Source of the DNA: Bimastos eiseni
Taxonomy: Eukaryota; Annelida; Clitellata; Crassiclitellata; Lumbricidae
Direction: 5' to 3'
Assembly: GCA_959347315.1 (NCBI GenBank)
Contig: OY365819.1
Coordinates: 25,201,995-25,265,994 of the forward strand
Length of the DNA stretch: 64,000 nt
In this document: positions 53,846-64,000 of the stretch, in pieces
Numbering within the stretch: position 1 is the first letter of the stretch
Layout: each line of letters opens with the position of its first letter
The notes under the pieces: generated by a model
Seen by the model: only the letters and a program-made list of their open reading frames with translations
The model's database searches: none
What the model was told of the DNA's origin: nothing
Program-made: the position numbers and the translations under genes

Positions 53846-54178
53846 AAAAATAATTTTAGCACCTAAAATACAGGATTACCGTTTGCAAAGCATAAAACAT
53901 TGAGCACAACCCACAACATTATCGGTAAACCTGTAGCTTGGCGTATTTAATTATATATCAATTCTTATCCTGTATTTAGCATATTTAATCATTCTCTTCA
54001 TTATATCATATATTTTGCAAGTAGAAACTGGATTGATGATAATAACTTTGCTTTAAATTGAAGTTGGATCTATAAAGGAATTTTTAAGATTGCGTTTTAG
54101 AGTATTTTGTTAAACAAAATGTTGATCAGAAATTCCACTAGATTTCATCGTGACGCCATTTTGTCATCAATCAAACTT
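53846..54178. other. Intergenic with one minisatellite unit
   Basis: A single unit occurs near 54022-54040. Nothing else is recognised. Confidence 0.4.
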
Positions 54179-54594
54179 TGGTAATTTATGGTTTTAACTT
54201 CTCAAGAAATGCCCGCATGGTTTAGGTCACAAGTGAGACAGATTATCAAATAATACTTCGATCCAACTTCCATTTAGCAATATTATTTTAATAGATCCAG
54301 CTTCCATTTAGGTACATTTCTTTTCATCAACCCAGCTTCTATTTACATTGAGTTTTTGCGTACACGACTTTGTTTACATCCGTCATATCGACATTTTTAC
54401 ATCAACCCGACTACGCTAAATACACTTTTACCAAAAGATATAAACATAAATGGAAGCTGAATTGAAAACAATTATCATATATCTAAGTAGAAATTGGATT
54501 GATGAAATGAATGGTGCTGTTTTGGGACAATTCTGCGTTTTCTTGAGTACATTGCTTACTGTACATTTATGGGATGCTAAAACCATAAATTGCC
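54179..54594. mobile_element. Inverted-repeat element with a 7-bp target duplication, copy 1
   Basis: Ends are GGTAATTTATGGTTTTA (left) and, reversed, GGCAATTTATGGTTTTA (right). CAAACTT flanks both sides (54172-54178 and 54595-54601). The left half has minisatellite units in reverse orientation and the right half in forward orientation, so the arms fold back. A middle segment (GACTTTGTTTACATCCGTC) is shared with copy 2 at 59.8 kb. No coding capacity. Confidence 0.75.
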
Positions 54595-54601
54595 CAAACT
54601 T

Positions 54602-54965
54602 CTAATTATGCTTGCTATTTTCACCGATTCATGTGTATTTCTCTTCGTCGATCCAGCTTCTATTTCAGTATATTTCTGTTCATCAATCCAGCTTCCATTT
54701 AGGTATATTTCTTTTCATCAATCGGGTGTTTGCTCGTGTACACGGCCTTGTTTACATCGATTCGGGTGCGTAGCGAATCGCCGAAACCCGACTCCCCCAA
54801 ACTGATTTCCGCCATATCTCCGACAACGAAGCTCAATTGATTAAAAGGATTCCGCTTAAATGGAAGTTGGATCAATGAAAAGAATTCACGCAGAAGCTGG
54901 ATAGATGAATGAATCGCGCTGTTTTGAAATAGTTCAGCGTTTCTAAATAGTACATTGCTGTTTTC
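54602..54965. mobile_element. Related inverted-repeat element, third and degraded copy
   Basis: The arms again hold minisatellite units in opposite orientation (54640-54725 and 54855-54915), and the segments GGCCTTGTTTACATCGATTC and AGTACATTGCTGTTTT match copies 1 and 2. Clear inverted ends are not visible. Confidence 0.5.
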
Positions 54966-56585
54966 GGGGATTCGGGTTTTGATGATTCGGGTTGATTCCA
55001 TCGGTTCTACGTCCATCGTAACGACATTCTCGGATCAATCAAGCATGATATTTTCACCGATCCATCTTCCATTAGCATAATTTCTTTCAAAAATCCAGTT
55101 TCTACTTGCGTATTATATTTTTTCATCGATTCCGTCTCCATTTGAGCTACAGTTCGACATCTATTCATGTCAAATAATTAAATACGCTATTTTTTCTGAT
55201 GAAACTGAATAAAATACGCTAAACAACAGGATTACCACATTAGCAGCCTTATAATTGGCCTAGTTGCAGTAGTTAACTATTCTGCATAGTATATTTTATG
55301 CATAGATTGTAGAGCTCACCAGATTTGGCATTGAAGTCGAATTTCCTCATAATCTTATTTATCATACTTATATCAGCACAAAATGGCGTGGATCAAATTG
55401 TACAATAACCAGCAATGCAAATGTTGAGATTTGAAAGTTACCAAAGTATCTCCTGACATCTAGCGAATATTATGTTAGCGTGATCCTCATTATACAGATA
55501 ATACATCGCACTACGCCACTACTCAGAGATGACTAGCACGTCGAAAAGAGCAGCTAAGGCTAATGCATGCCAGAGATGGGCCATGGTATGGTATGGTAAT
55601 GGGGAGCAAACGCAGCGTCGATACATATAATATGTAGGCTTACTGTAACAGATGAATGGGACAAAATAATACCATCCGCGGAGAGTTGCAGCGACCTCTG
55701 GTGTATATATATATTCGTTTAATATGTCTAAACGTCACACCGCAGTCGGTGACAAAATATGTAACTCAAAGATAATAAAGTCAATCAAAAATTATTAAGT
55801 CATCCCTGTACAGAAATCTAGGAATGTAATTAAGAACGTATTTCTCCGGAAGTGTGAAAATGTGTGGGCGTGGCCGTAAACTATAGTGGGTCATGTATAG
55901 ACTGGTGCAAATATAGGTGGTAATACGTGATTGGCATTTACAGTATCATCGCACATAAAACGCCTCTCCATTATTTCCATTGTTGAAAGTCCAGCTGGAA
56001 GGTATCCAAGGCGCTTGCACTTATTTAGAAATTGGTCCTGGTTTTACCGATCAGCGGCCGAGGTCATACTCCACCAGGATGGGGAGGCTTAGAGGAGGCG
56101 CGATATTATGGTTGCCTTCGCGACCCAATGTAGGTCATCCTCAGAGGTACCACGAATATGTAGAACTTGGAGGGCGTGGATAAGGATTGCAATTCCGGAC
56201 CATAATCATTTTTTCTGAATTTCGGGATTTTTTGGTAAAATTTCGGAATTATTCCTGAATTCCTGAATTCTCATTGTGAACGTATTGATAGACACATTAC
56301 TGTCAATTTCCAACAAATTCAAATACATATTTTATGTCCCTTTAACTAGTCTATGCCAAACTACGCATGGAAGTATATAGTGCCGACGGTATCACAAACC
56401 CAGTATTCAGTGACAATTAATGGTTAAAGAAATAGATAAACAGTTACATACTTAAAGAACAGAGATATATTGTCCACGATGTTAATGAATTCATAATGCA
56501 TCACACATACTTCTGATAACATGAACCCTGGAGACTCAACGAGTCTACAGTTTCATCACCTAGACTGCGTGAAGCAGATATAGGC
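54966..56585. other. Intergenic with scattered minisatellite units, nothing else assigned
   Basis: Reverse-oriented units occur at about 55060-55140. A short plus-strand frame at 55980-56183 has no domain. A TA run occurs near 55710. Confidence 0.4.
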
Positions 56586-57005
56586 TTAGGCCAAAGTCGC
56601 GTGAAGAGAGCAAGTGCGGGTCTCCAATATGCGATCTAAATGCATTGCAGATTGTAGGTCACTTGTGATGACGACTCCCAGCACCTTTATGGTGTTAACT
56701 CGCTCTATCTCCTTCATTAGCCCCGGAAGAATGGCACCTCCACCTCGTCTCTCGAAAATCATTTCTCGTGACTTCGTCGGATTGAGTCTAAGGTTGCTTC
56801 TATCCGTCCATTTCTGTATGCCAGCATGCCTTTTTGACGCAGGCACTACCATGTAGGTGTCGTCTGAAAATTCGAAGATGGCATTTCTTTCATGGACTGG
56901 TTGCATGTCAGAGGCGGCGACAACGTACGCTGGAGGGCCAGAATTCGATCCTTGAACCACGCTGGTACCCAAAGTTGGTCAGACTGCGCTGCCAGACAAA
57001 ATCAT
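56586..57005 (-). pseudogene. LINE reverse transcriptase fragment
   Basis: The minus-strand frame carries GTSVVQGSNSGPPAYVV (RT motif with the Pro-Gln-Gly loop altered to Val-Gln-Gly), then IFEFSDDTYMVV (the catalytic Asp pair), then LRLNPTKSREMIF and IKVLGVVITSDLQSAMHL. These are the palm and thumb of a non-LTR reverse transcriptase. Both ends are cut off. Confidence 0.75.
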
Positions 57006-57568
57006 CAAACTGAAAATGATCTTATGGCGTTTGGGGACCCAGCGTAGCACAAATGGCATATCCACAAATTGATGACCATATATCTATCCATACCTTTCAT
57101 GAGGCGCGCTCAGCGGAACGCAAAATCCAGTTCCGGCCGGAATTGGGACAAATGAGCGTTTTTCAAAGCAACACTGTCCGGATTCTAGTGTAATTGCATG
57201 TTAACTGAAAATTAGAGATGAAGAATGTCTGCAGTATAATATTTAGCCAATTTGTGAATGCAAAAGCACCTCGTGTCTTTGTCAAAATACTTTGGATATG
57301 GTATTCACGACTTAGACATGTACATTGTGGGCTTATTGTTTGCAATAGAGAAAGATTTTTTATCGAGCTCTGTTCTAGCCATCGATTTTCTCCACCTGCT
57401 GACGTCTTATTTGTCGACCTGTGATGAATTATGTATAGGCCTACGCTTACAGTTTAATACAAGTAGTTGAAAATATAATTTAGAAGCGCTGGGATACATA
57501 CGTACTGTTATGTAAGCTATGCCTACATCGATAGGTACGTATGCGTTCTGCCCTCTTTTCATAACATT
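57006..57568. other. Intergenic, nothing assigned
   Basis: Overlapping frames at 57163-57470 lack domains. TAGGCCTA occurs near 57436. Confidence 0.4.
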
Positions 57569-57569
57569 G

Positions 57570-58590
57570 AGACGTTGTTGCCTTCTTCGTGACGTTTTGG
57601 AGCAGCCTTTTTTGGCGCAGGACGTTGTGGCGCAGATCTCTGACACATTAATAATTATTGAATAGTTTATTTTCTAAATATATTATAGGACAATCTACCA
57701 CTTTAGTGTCGTTAGCCTAATTATTATTCCTCGTGGCAAATCAGGTTAAGCCGTTGGAGCGTCTGTGGTAGAAGATCGAGGGATCGGGGAAAGATATCAT
57801 GTTTAACTAGGATCTAGATCAATAAAAAGATACTGTTAAACTGGGAGCTGCATTGATGAAATAAATCATGCTTCAATTGAAGCTGGATTGATGAAACGAT
57901 TTATGCTTAAATTGAAGCTGGATTGATGAAAAGAATTATGCTTAAATGGAAGCTGAATTGATGCAAATAATCATACTTGAATAGAAGCTGGATTGATGAA
58001 AATAATCATAGTCAAATGAAACCTGGATTGATGAAAACAATCGTACTTAAAGGGAAACTGGATAGATGAAAATAATCATGCTTAAATGGACGCTGGATTT
58101 ATGTAAAAAAATTTGCCCAAATGGAAGCTGGATTGATTGAAAGAATAATGCTCAAATAGAAGCTTTATTGATGAAAATAATAATACTTAAATTGAAGCTT
58201 CATTAATAAAGATAGCCATATTTAAATGAAGCTGGATTGATGAAAATAATCATGCAAAAATGGGCGCAAGGCTGATGATAAGAAGTATGCCTAAATGGAA
58301 GCTGGATTGTTGAAAAATGATGCCGTTTAATTGGAAGCGGACTGATGAAAAATTGTGACTAAAAGGGTTCCACGACGAGTAGAATTCTCATATCCATCCC
58401 GCTTCTATTTAAGCATGATTATTGTCATCAATCCAGATCCCAGTTTAGCATAATTATTTTCATCGATCATGCTTCGTATTACATTATATATCTTTAATCA
58501 GAAATCTGCGCAAAAACGTCGTGCGCCAAAACTGGTGCGCCAAAACGTCGGGCGCCAAAAATTCCTGCGCCAAAACGCCCTGCTCCGATT
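57570..58590. mobile_element. Inverted-repeat element with GGCGCA subrepeats and an inner minisatellite (element C)
   Basis: The left end (57570-57645) reads GACGTTTTGGAGCAG, TTTTTTGGCGCAG and GACGTTGTGGCGCAGATCTC. The right end (58505-58590) reads, reversed, GACGTTTTGGCGCACC, AGTTTTGGCGCAC and GACGTTTTTGCGCAGATTTC. Between them are about fourteen units of the 36-bp minisatellite (57830-58480), the last few reversed. No transposase is seen. Its terminal subrepeats, GCGCCAAAACGTCG, are like those of element B, GCGCACAAAAGATCGCG. Confidence 0.7.
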
Positions 58591-59520
58591 TTATAGCTGT
58601 CGAATTGTTGTATGTTATCGATTGGAAATAATTAGCTGAGAACTCAGTGAGCCTGAAGACTTTCGTTCTGTGCTATTGTTAACTTTAATCGATTAGGCTG
58701 CATAAAAGTTCTGCTGAGATAGATATTCAACAGAACAGTTTGGTGTTCATAACTTATTAGACCATAGCCTAATTTCTTGCTGTTGCATTAATGATTTATT
58801 TAGAAAATCAAATTAATTAGCTTATTCTGGGATGATTTTTATTGGAAGTATTTTGGTTACTACGATAGTCGATGTGACATCATTTTGCTTCGTAGGCCTA
58901 TGCGGAATATTTGGTGTTAATTGTCTCTTGTGGTCTTTATTAGGTGTATATTAACTGGGTGCTTAACCTGTAAACAAATAAGCTTATGCTTTTTCTTTTC
59001 AATGTAAAAAAGTTAATGTAGGCCTACAGACAAAGTCAGCTCTAAAGATGACTTTGCTCTTTTCCGCTCAGCCCTGTTGAACCCATAACACATCCTGCAA
59101 GACCTTCCAGATCCTTCCCCGTAAGATTACATCTTACAACATGCCATCCAGGCTCATGTCCTGATCTTACCAATACATTTAGTTGATGCCAATGTAAGAA
59201 GTTCCATTATTTTGCGAATGTTATATGCCTTTGTTTAAAATTGATGCCATTATTTATATCTGTCGTAAGCTATTGTGCGTTTGCTGGTTGTTTAATAAAG
59301 AATATTCTTACATCCTCTGTCATTTTATACCGTTTTTCAGTTTATTTCTTACCTCTAAAATTCCCAGGTGGCCATAGCCAGCGGGATCTTCCGATCCCTA
59401 ATTGGGTCTCCAGTCCTGGGTGATCCGATAGCAATTTTAAAATGTGTAATAATTGTTTTTTTATTCTGTTATGCTTATCGGATTGCTAAATAAACTTTGA
59501 TTGATTGATCGATTGATTCA
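58591..59520. other. Intergenic with a LINE-type 3' tail
   Basis: Near 59480-59520 the sequence AATAAACTTTGATTGATTGA looks like a LINE or SINE 3' end with a TTGA repeat. Upstream frames show no domain. TAGGCCTA occurs near 58894 and 59021. Confidence 0.35.
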
Positions 59521-59612
59521 GCGTGACCGAAGTTTCCCACGTGATATTCGTATCACCGTTGAAGTTTCCCGCGTGATATTCGTTGCACCGTTGAAGTTTC
59601 CCGCGTGATAGA
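59521..59612. repeat. Short tandem repeat of about 35 bp, nearly three units
   Basis: GAAGTTTCCCGCGTGATA-like units occur at about 59530, 59566 and 59593, with CACCGTT between. Confidence 0.8.
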
Positions 59613-59818
59613 GAAATTTAAAATATATAAAATTGGCGAAACGTGAATTATTATATTTCACACACTGGGTTCAAGAGGATGCAGAGGAGAGCTAATAGAC
59701 ACATGCAAGACGATGAGAAACAAAGAAACAACACCATTACCGATATTTTACAAGCTATCTTACAGAAACGAATTGTAAGGACACAGCTAAAGAATCCTCA
59801 AGAAATCAGAAGTTGCTG

Positions 59819-60244
59819 GGGTAATTTGTGGGTTTAGTGTCCCAAGAAATGTATCCATGGTTTAGGTAACAAGTGAGACAGACTATCAAATAATACCTCG
59901 ATTCTGCTTCTATTTAAGCAATATTATTTTTAATCGATCCAGTGTCCTTTTAAGTATCGTCATTTTCATCAATCCAGTTTCCATTTCGGTGTAATTCTTT
60001 TCATCAATGGAGTTTTGCTTGTACATGACTTTGTTTACATCCGTCGCATCGACATTTTAATTTCTCTCGTTCAAACCAGCTACGATAAAATACACTTTTA
60101 CGAAAAGAAATAAACATAAATGGAAGCTGGATCGATGAAAAGGATCATATCTCTAGGTAGAAGCTAGATTTACCAGATGAATTCTGCTGTTTTGGGACAA
60201 TTCTGCGTTTGAACATTTTTGAGATGCTAAAACCATAAATTACC
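59819..60244. mobile_element. Inverted-repeat element with a 7-bp target duplication, copy 2
   Basis: Ends are GGTAATTTGTGGGTTTAG (left) and, reversed, GGTAATTTATGGTTTTAG (right). GTTGCTG (59812-59818) and GTTGTTG (60245-60251) flank it. The inside matches copy 1 through AAGTGAGACAGACTATCAAA, GACTTTGTTTACATCCGTCG and GCTGTTTTGGGACAATTCTG, with minisatellite units in both orientations. Confidence 0.75.
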
Positions 60245-60299
60245 GTTGTTGAGTCTTTTCTGCTTCACCATAATCATTGTCTGTTATGGCAATTTCGTT

Positions 60300-60377
60300 G
60301 AATTCAGTCAGCAACTTCATGATCAAGCCTGGCCTGGGCATAATTATGGGCTAAAATGAGACACTCTAGTGGTGGTT
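60300..60377. repeat. 78-bp direct repeat, copy 1
   Basis: GAATTCAGTCAGCAACTTCA and the following segment recur at 62540-62617 with a single difference (G against A near the end). Confidence 0.9.
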
Positions 60378-60433
60378 TTTGTAATGCTTTGGTCATCTGA
60401 ACCACATTAAACTTTTATATGATATAAAATATG

Positions 60434-61659
60434 AGGGTCCGAAGGTTCAATAGTCCGAGGGTTCGATAATCCGAGGGTTCGATAGTCCGAAAGTTCTATC
60501 ATCTAGTCGGTTCTACACTATATATCGCCTTGGTTAATCTTTTCTGATATATATCGTGTCACTTATCTGGATACCTAGCCAATCTATAGGTATAAGGAAT
60601 TACCTTACAGACAATTAGCTAAGCCACGATATCAGCCAGACGAAGTATCTACCGACAGGAAATTATGGGTGAACTTAGCAACTCGCACGAGAGGTATAAA
60701 ATGTAATGAAATAAATTGTTTTATTAACACGTAAACGATAACTCTAATAATCATCAAAAGACTTTAGAAATGAACATTAAACTTAATCTGCACAGCGTGT
60801 TTAGACGACCTAGCGTACAAGCTTTAAGAGTTCTTTCACTTATACACGATCACGCTGATAATGAGTTCGTATATATAAAGTTGATATTCAATTACTCAGT
60901 TTGAGATTTCAGAATAATAATAATAATAATAATAAATATATGAATAATTTTATCTAGATAATGATACAGTTACCGTCTACGTTCAATAGCGGAATTCACC
61001 AATGCATCACTAGCGGCAGTCTTCCCAAGATCTTAATCTACTTGACTATACCTTAACGAATCCACGGACAACGAGCGATTCCAACCAGACAGGCCCTTTG
61101 TCTTTAGTGCGCGGCTATTTTATACCGAATCTCGTAGTCAGACAGAGCGGCAGTGCGGTCAGACCGAGCAGCGGGGTCAGCCGAATCTGAGGGACCTGAT
61201 CCAAGAATACTGTTCCTCTAGTAAGCCTGACCTGTGAAACAGACTGCCAGGTCACCCAGTTCTGACCAACCAGATATAAGAACACCACCGACAATGTATC
61301 CAACGAGCCACTAGTTCTGACCTCTGAAGCCGGCCGAATACCTTTACTAAAATACAGGCCGTCAGACCAACTAATATCATCACTAGTGCACAAGCAATGA
61401 CTACCTACAGTGACCCAGATCTAGTCTTAAGCAATGCCTCCCTGGAGTGGTCTGTCTAACTATAACGTAGCATTATATTGACCCTATGATAGTTCGATAG
61501 TCCGATGATTAGTGTAAACTTGAGAGTGCCTAGGGTTCGATAGTTCGAAGATTGCATGGACTAGACAATTTTCTTCGGATTATCGAACCTTCGGACTATC
61601 GAACCTTCGGACTATCGAACCTTCGGACTATCGGACCTTCGGACTATCGATACAGAACC
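60434..61659. mobile_element. Inverted-repeat element with 19-bp terminal subrepeats and an 8-bp target duplication (element D)
   Basis: AAAATATG flanks both sides (60426-60433 and 61660-61667). The left end carries about three GGTTCGATAGTCCGAA-type units and the right end about five in inverted orientation. The 1.2 kb body has no recognisable protein; a frame at 61115-61393 is unassigned. An 8-bp duplication is the hAT pattern, so this may be a non-autonomous hAT-type element with expanded ends. Confidence 0.8.
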
Positions 61660-61686
61660 AAAATATGTAGTTCTCGTCACGAGGCC

Positions 61687-62480
61687 TCTTGGATTATTAT
61701 TATTATTATTAATAAATTTGTAACGGACACAAGGTCACACCTAAATGTGAATCTGAGGCGCGGATAGTCAGTCACCAGGAGAAGATGCAATCAGATTTCC
61801 AAATCCTTGAAAGCCAAAGAGAAATAGTGAGTTTTGAGTCGCTTTCTAAAGGAAGGAAGTGAATTTGAGCTACGAAGAAAGAGTGGCAGTCGATTCCATT
61901 CCCTAGGAGCAGAGATATGAAATGCACGAGAGCCCATAACTGTTCTGAATCGTGGTTCAACTAAAAGACCTGTACTTGATGATCGTAAGCAACGAGGAGG
62001 AATGTAAGGAGTTAGTAGAGCATGAATATAGGTAGGTGCACTGGTGATGATTGCTTTGTAGGTCAAACAAGCTAACTTAAATTTGATTCTGAAATCAACA
62101 GGGAGCCAATGCAGCTGGTGGAGTAAGGCAGAGAAGCATGTTCGTAGTGGGACACGTAGCACTACTCGAGCTAACGTTTTTTGGATACGCTGAAGCCTTT
62201 TGAGTTCAAGGTCTGATAGACCGACAAGAAGTGAATTAGCATAATCGAGGCGAGAGGAGACAAGTGAGCAGGCTATAGTTTCGCACATATTTTGGGTTAG
62301 AGCCGACCTCATGTGACGTATTGCCCTGATGTGGTAGAAATAAGATTTACAAAGGCTTGTTATGGATATGCCTCGAGTGGTCAAAATAGGCTTATAAGTG
62401 CAAAATATTAGTAGGGCAATAATTTCTTTAAAAAGAACTAAATTGCTAGTACTCTTGATCTTTAAATTTACAGACAAACG
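61687..62480 (-). mobile_element. 5'-truncated LINE (CR1/L2 group), C-terminal ORF2 end and ATT tail
   Basis: The minus-strand frame 62477-61791 reads SLVSSRLDYANSLLVGLSD, RLQRIQKTLARVVLRVP, LLHQLHWLPVDFRIKFK and REWNRLPLFLRSSNSLPSFR in the order of the ORF2 C-terminal region of CR1-like LINEs. It is intact for 228 codons, which suggests a fairly recent copy. The 3' end is an ATT/AAT run at 61687-61712. The 5' end is cut at about 62480. Confidence 0.8.
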
Positions 62481-62539
62481 TTAATATTCAATCGAAACCA
62501 TGGGCCATATTGTTATTACGCTGTCATGTAGGCCTACGT

Positions 62540-62617
62540 GAATTCAGTCAGCAACTTCATGATCAAGCCTGGCCTGGGCATAATTATGGGCTAAAATGAG
62601 ACACTCTAGTGATGGTT
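62540..62617. repeat. 78-bp direct repeat, copy 2
   Basis: Nearly identical to 60300-60377. It is followed at once by a 20-bp hairpin. Confidence 0.9.
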
Positions 62618-62660
62618 TAAGCTTTCACATCTTGTTGCACACAAGATGTGAAAGCTTAAA
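62616..62660. repeat. Perfect 20-bp hairpin with a 5-base loop
   Basis: TTTAAGCTTTCACATCTTGT, loop TGCAC, then its exact reverse complement. It starts where the 78-bp repeat ends, so it may be a small inserted element. Confidence 0.9.
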
Positions 62661-62662
62661 AC

Positions 62663-64000
62663 ATGCCCTTTTTCAATTCAGTTTTATTTGGTAACCAAAA
62701 AAACATGACAAAATTACAAACAACAAGTTAACATAAATGAATATTATGGTTACACAGGGGAAGCTAAAGGGGTCATAGACCCCGCTAACCAGGGCCCCCT
62801 ATGTAGAATTCATAACCTGGCAATTGGTACCTAAATTAATAACATTCACATATCAGGTACATGTGAGTAAAATAGATAGAAGTTAATTTTAACTAGTGCC
62901 TTAACTAAGGGCTCATTGCATCCACTGAATAGACAGAAATACAAACATTCAATACTTAGAGTTGTCTTCAAGCAAATAGTGGCAAAGTTTATTTTAAAAT
63001 AATCTAGTATTTGGTTGGTGCTGAATATATGTTGGGCGAAGATTCCAAAAGTGAGATCCACTGCATTGAATAGAAAACCATCGAGTATTTGTGTGTGCAT
63101 AAGGAGGGTGGGTCACAGGATGTCGAGTTTCTTGTCTGATAAGAGTGTAATTTTACACTACTTACGATTTCATATGTTTCTATTAATAAAAATAAAGGTT
63201 CTTGTAAGAATTATTATTTTTAAATTCAACGTTTGTGAAGTATAAAATTGGTCTATTTAATGTAGAAAATTAGCAAGTCTTTATGAATTCTTTGAAGCAG
63301 TTTTAAAAATCGAAAACTGCTCCGGAATTATACGAGCTATCTATATCACCGATATCCAAGTGTCCTAAGCCATATACCGATTGTTCTCTATACCACTTAA
63401 TTTCTTTGTCTATGTAGCAGAACATGACATTGTGTAGGCGTTGTTATTGTTATTCTAAAGAAATACAATCCAAACTTTACGTCACAGTTAAATTAGTTAA
63501 GCATATTAGATTAATTAACTACTGTTTAAAATGTACTGACAATAATATATATATATGCCTATTTTTTATGCACATGCCCCAACATAATATTATTGCACAG
63601 TATATGTCTATTAATGTAATAGCTTTGCAAGTTACATTGGCACACTGACCGTGCACTATGAGTGGGAAGATCCGTCGGCTATGTAGGTTCCTATTGCCTA
63701 TTCGTGTTCGTTTGCCGAGTCTAAGTATATGTGCTCAAAAATATTTTAAACGCACGATTGCATCTTGCTTTTAGTTGGTTAAATGACTTCCCTTTTAATG
63801 ATTCTATGAATTACGTCTGTTTGGAAATAACATTTCTGTAACGATCACTCCACTCTCAATCTTGCTCCTTATATTGAAGTAGTTCAACCGTGTCCAAAAG
63901 CTCTACGCCCGCTCTCTAGTCAAAAGAAGTGGTTGAAAGCGAGTGTTTAGTCGTCCTCAGGACTAAACGTGCTCAACAAAGCAGTCACACATTAATAAAC
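62663..64000. other. Right flank, nothing assigned
   Basis: Short frames at 62846-63245 and 63424-63648 show no recognisable domain. A short GGGGTCATAGACCCC palindrome lies near 62769-62783. Confidence 0.4.

Overview
The window looks like genomic DNA from an animal, most likely a marine invertebrate deuterostome (echinoderm or hemichordate type; moderate to low certainty). It is AT-rich and intron-bearing. It holds remnants of many eukaryotic transposon classes, C2H2 zinc-finger and death-fold (CARD-like) exons, and a strongly over-represented palindromic octamer, TAGGCCTA, between about 23 and 63 kb. I see no intact host gene. Almost everything recognisable is a mobile element or a decayed gene.

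Region 1 (about 1.1-20 kb) is the most notable. A decayed virus-like integrated element of the Maverick/Polinton/adintovirus kind occupies 1129-7463 and 19600-19850. Eight tightly packed minus-strand genes run from a P-loop packaging ATPase through capsid-like, minor-virion-like, dUTPase-like and membrane proteins to a truncated capsid-like gene. A plus-strand gene diverges from the ATPase and carries, in one frame, a zinc ribbon, a parvovirus-like phospholipase A2 motif, a retroviral-type integrase and a chromodomain. No B-family DNA polymerase or protease is visible. Most genes carry one nonsense codon or frameshift, and the integrase also lacks its catalytic Glu. A 12.1 kb Ty3/Gypsy retrotransposon (minus strand, two 598-bp LTRs that differ at one position) has landed inside the integrase and left the 4-bp duplication GATG.

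Region 2 (20-35 kb) holds hAT transposase remnants, four minus-strand exons of what may be one broken innate-immunity or apoptosis-type gene (unassigned exon, CARD-like, TRADD-N-like, beta-propeller), a GC-rich minisatellite, and a mariner-type element with TA target site and inverted ends.

Region 3 (36-44 kb) is satellite and foldback DNA: an ACTT microsatellite, a 1.86 kb inverted array of CCTAGG-centred palindromic units, and diverged 400-bp repeats.

Region 4 (44-52 kb) has a second nest. An unnamed multi-copy protein gene on the minus strand is split by a 3.75 kb element with about 97-bp inverted termini, itself carrying a LINE, plus an adjoining tRNA-derived SINE. A frameshifted C2H2 zinc-finger gene follows.

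Region 5 (53-64 kb) contains several inverted-repeat elements sharing a roughly 36-bp minisatellite (core GGAAGCTGGATTGATGAAAA). Two copies of one family have clear 7-bp target duplications. A separate element has termini built from 19-bp tandem units and an 8-bp duplication, and LINE fragments are also present. A single unit of the same minisatellite forms the truncation point of the capsid-like gene in region 1, which links the two ends of the window.
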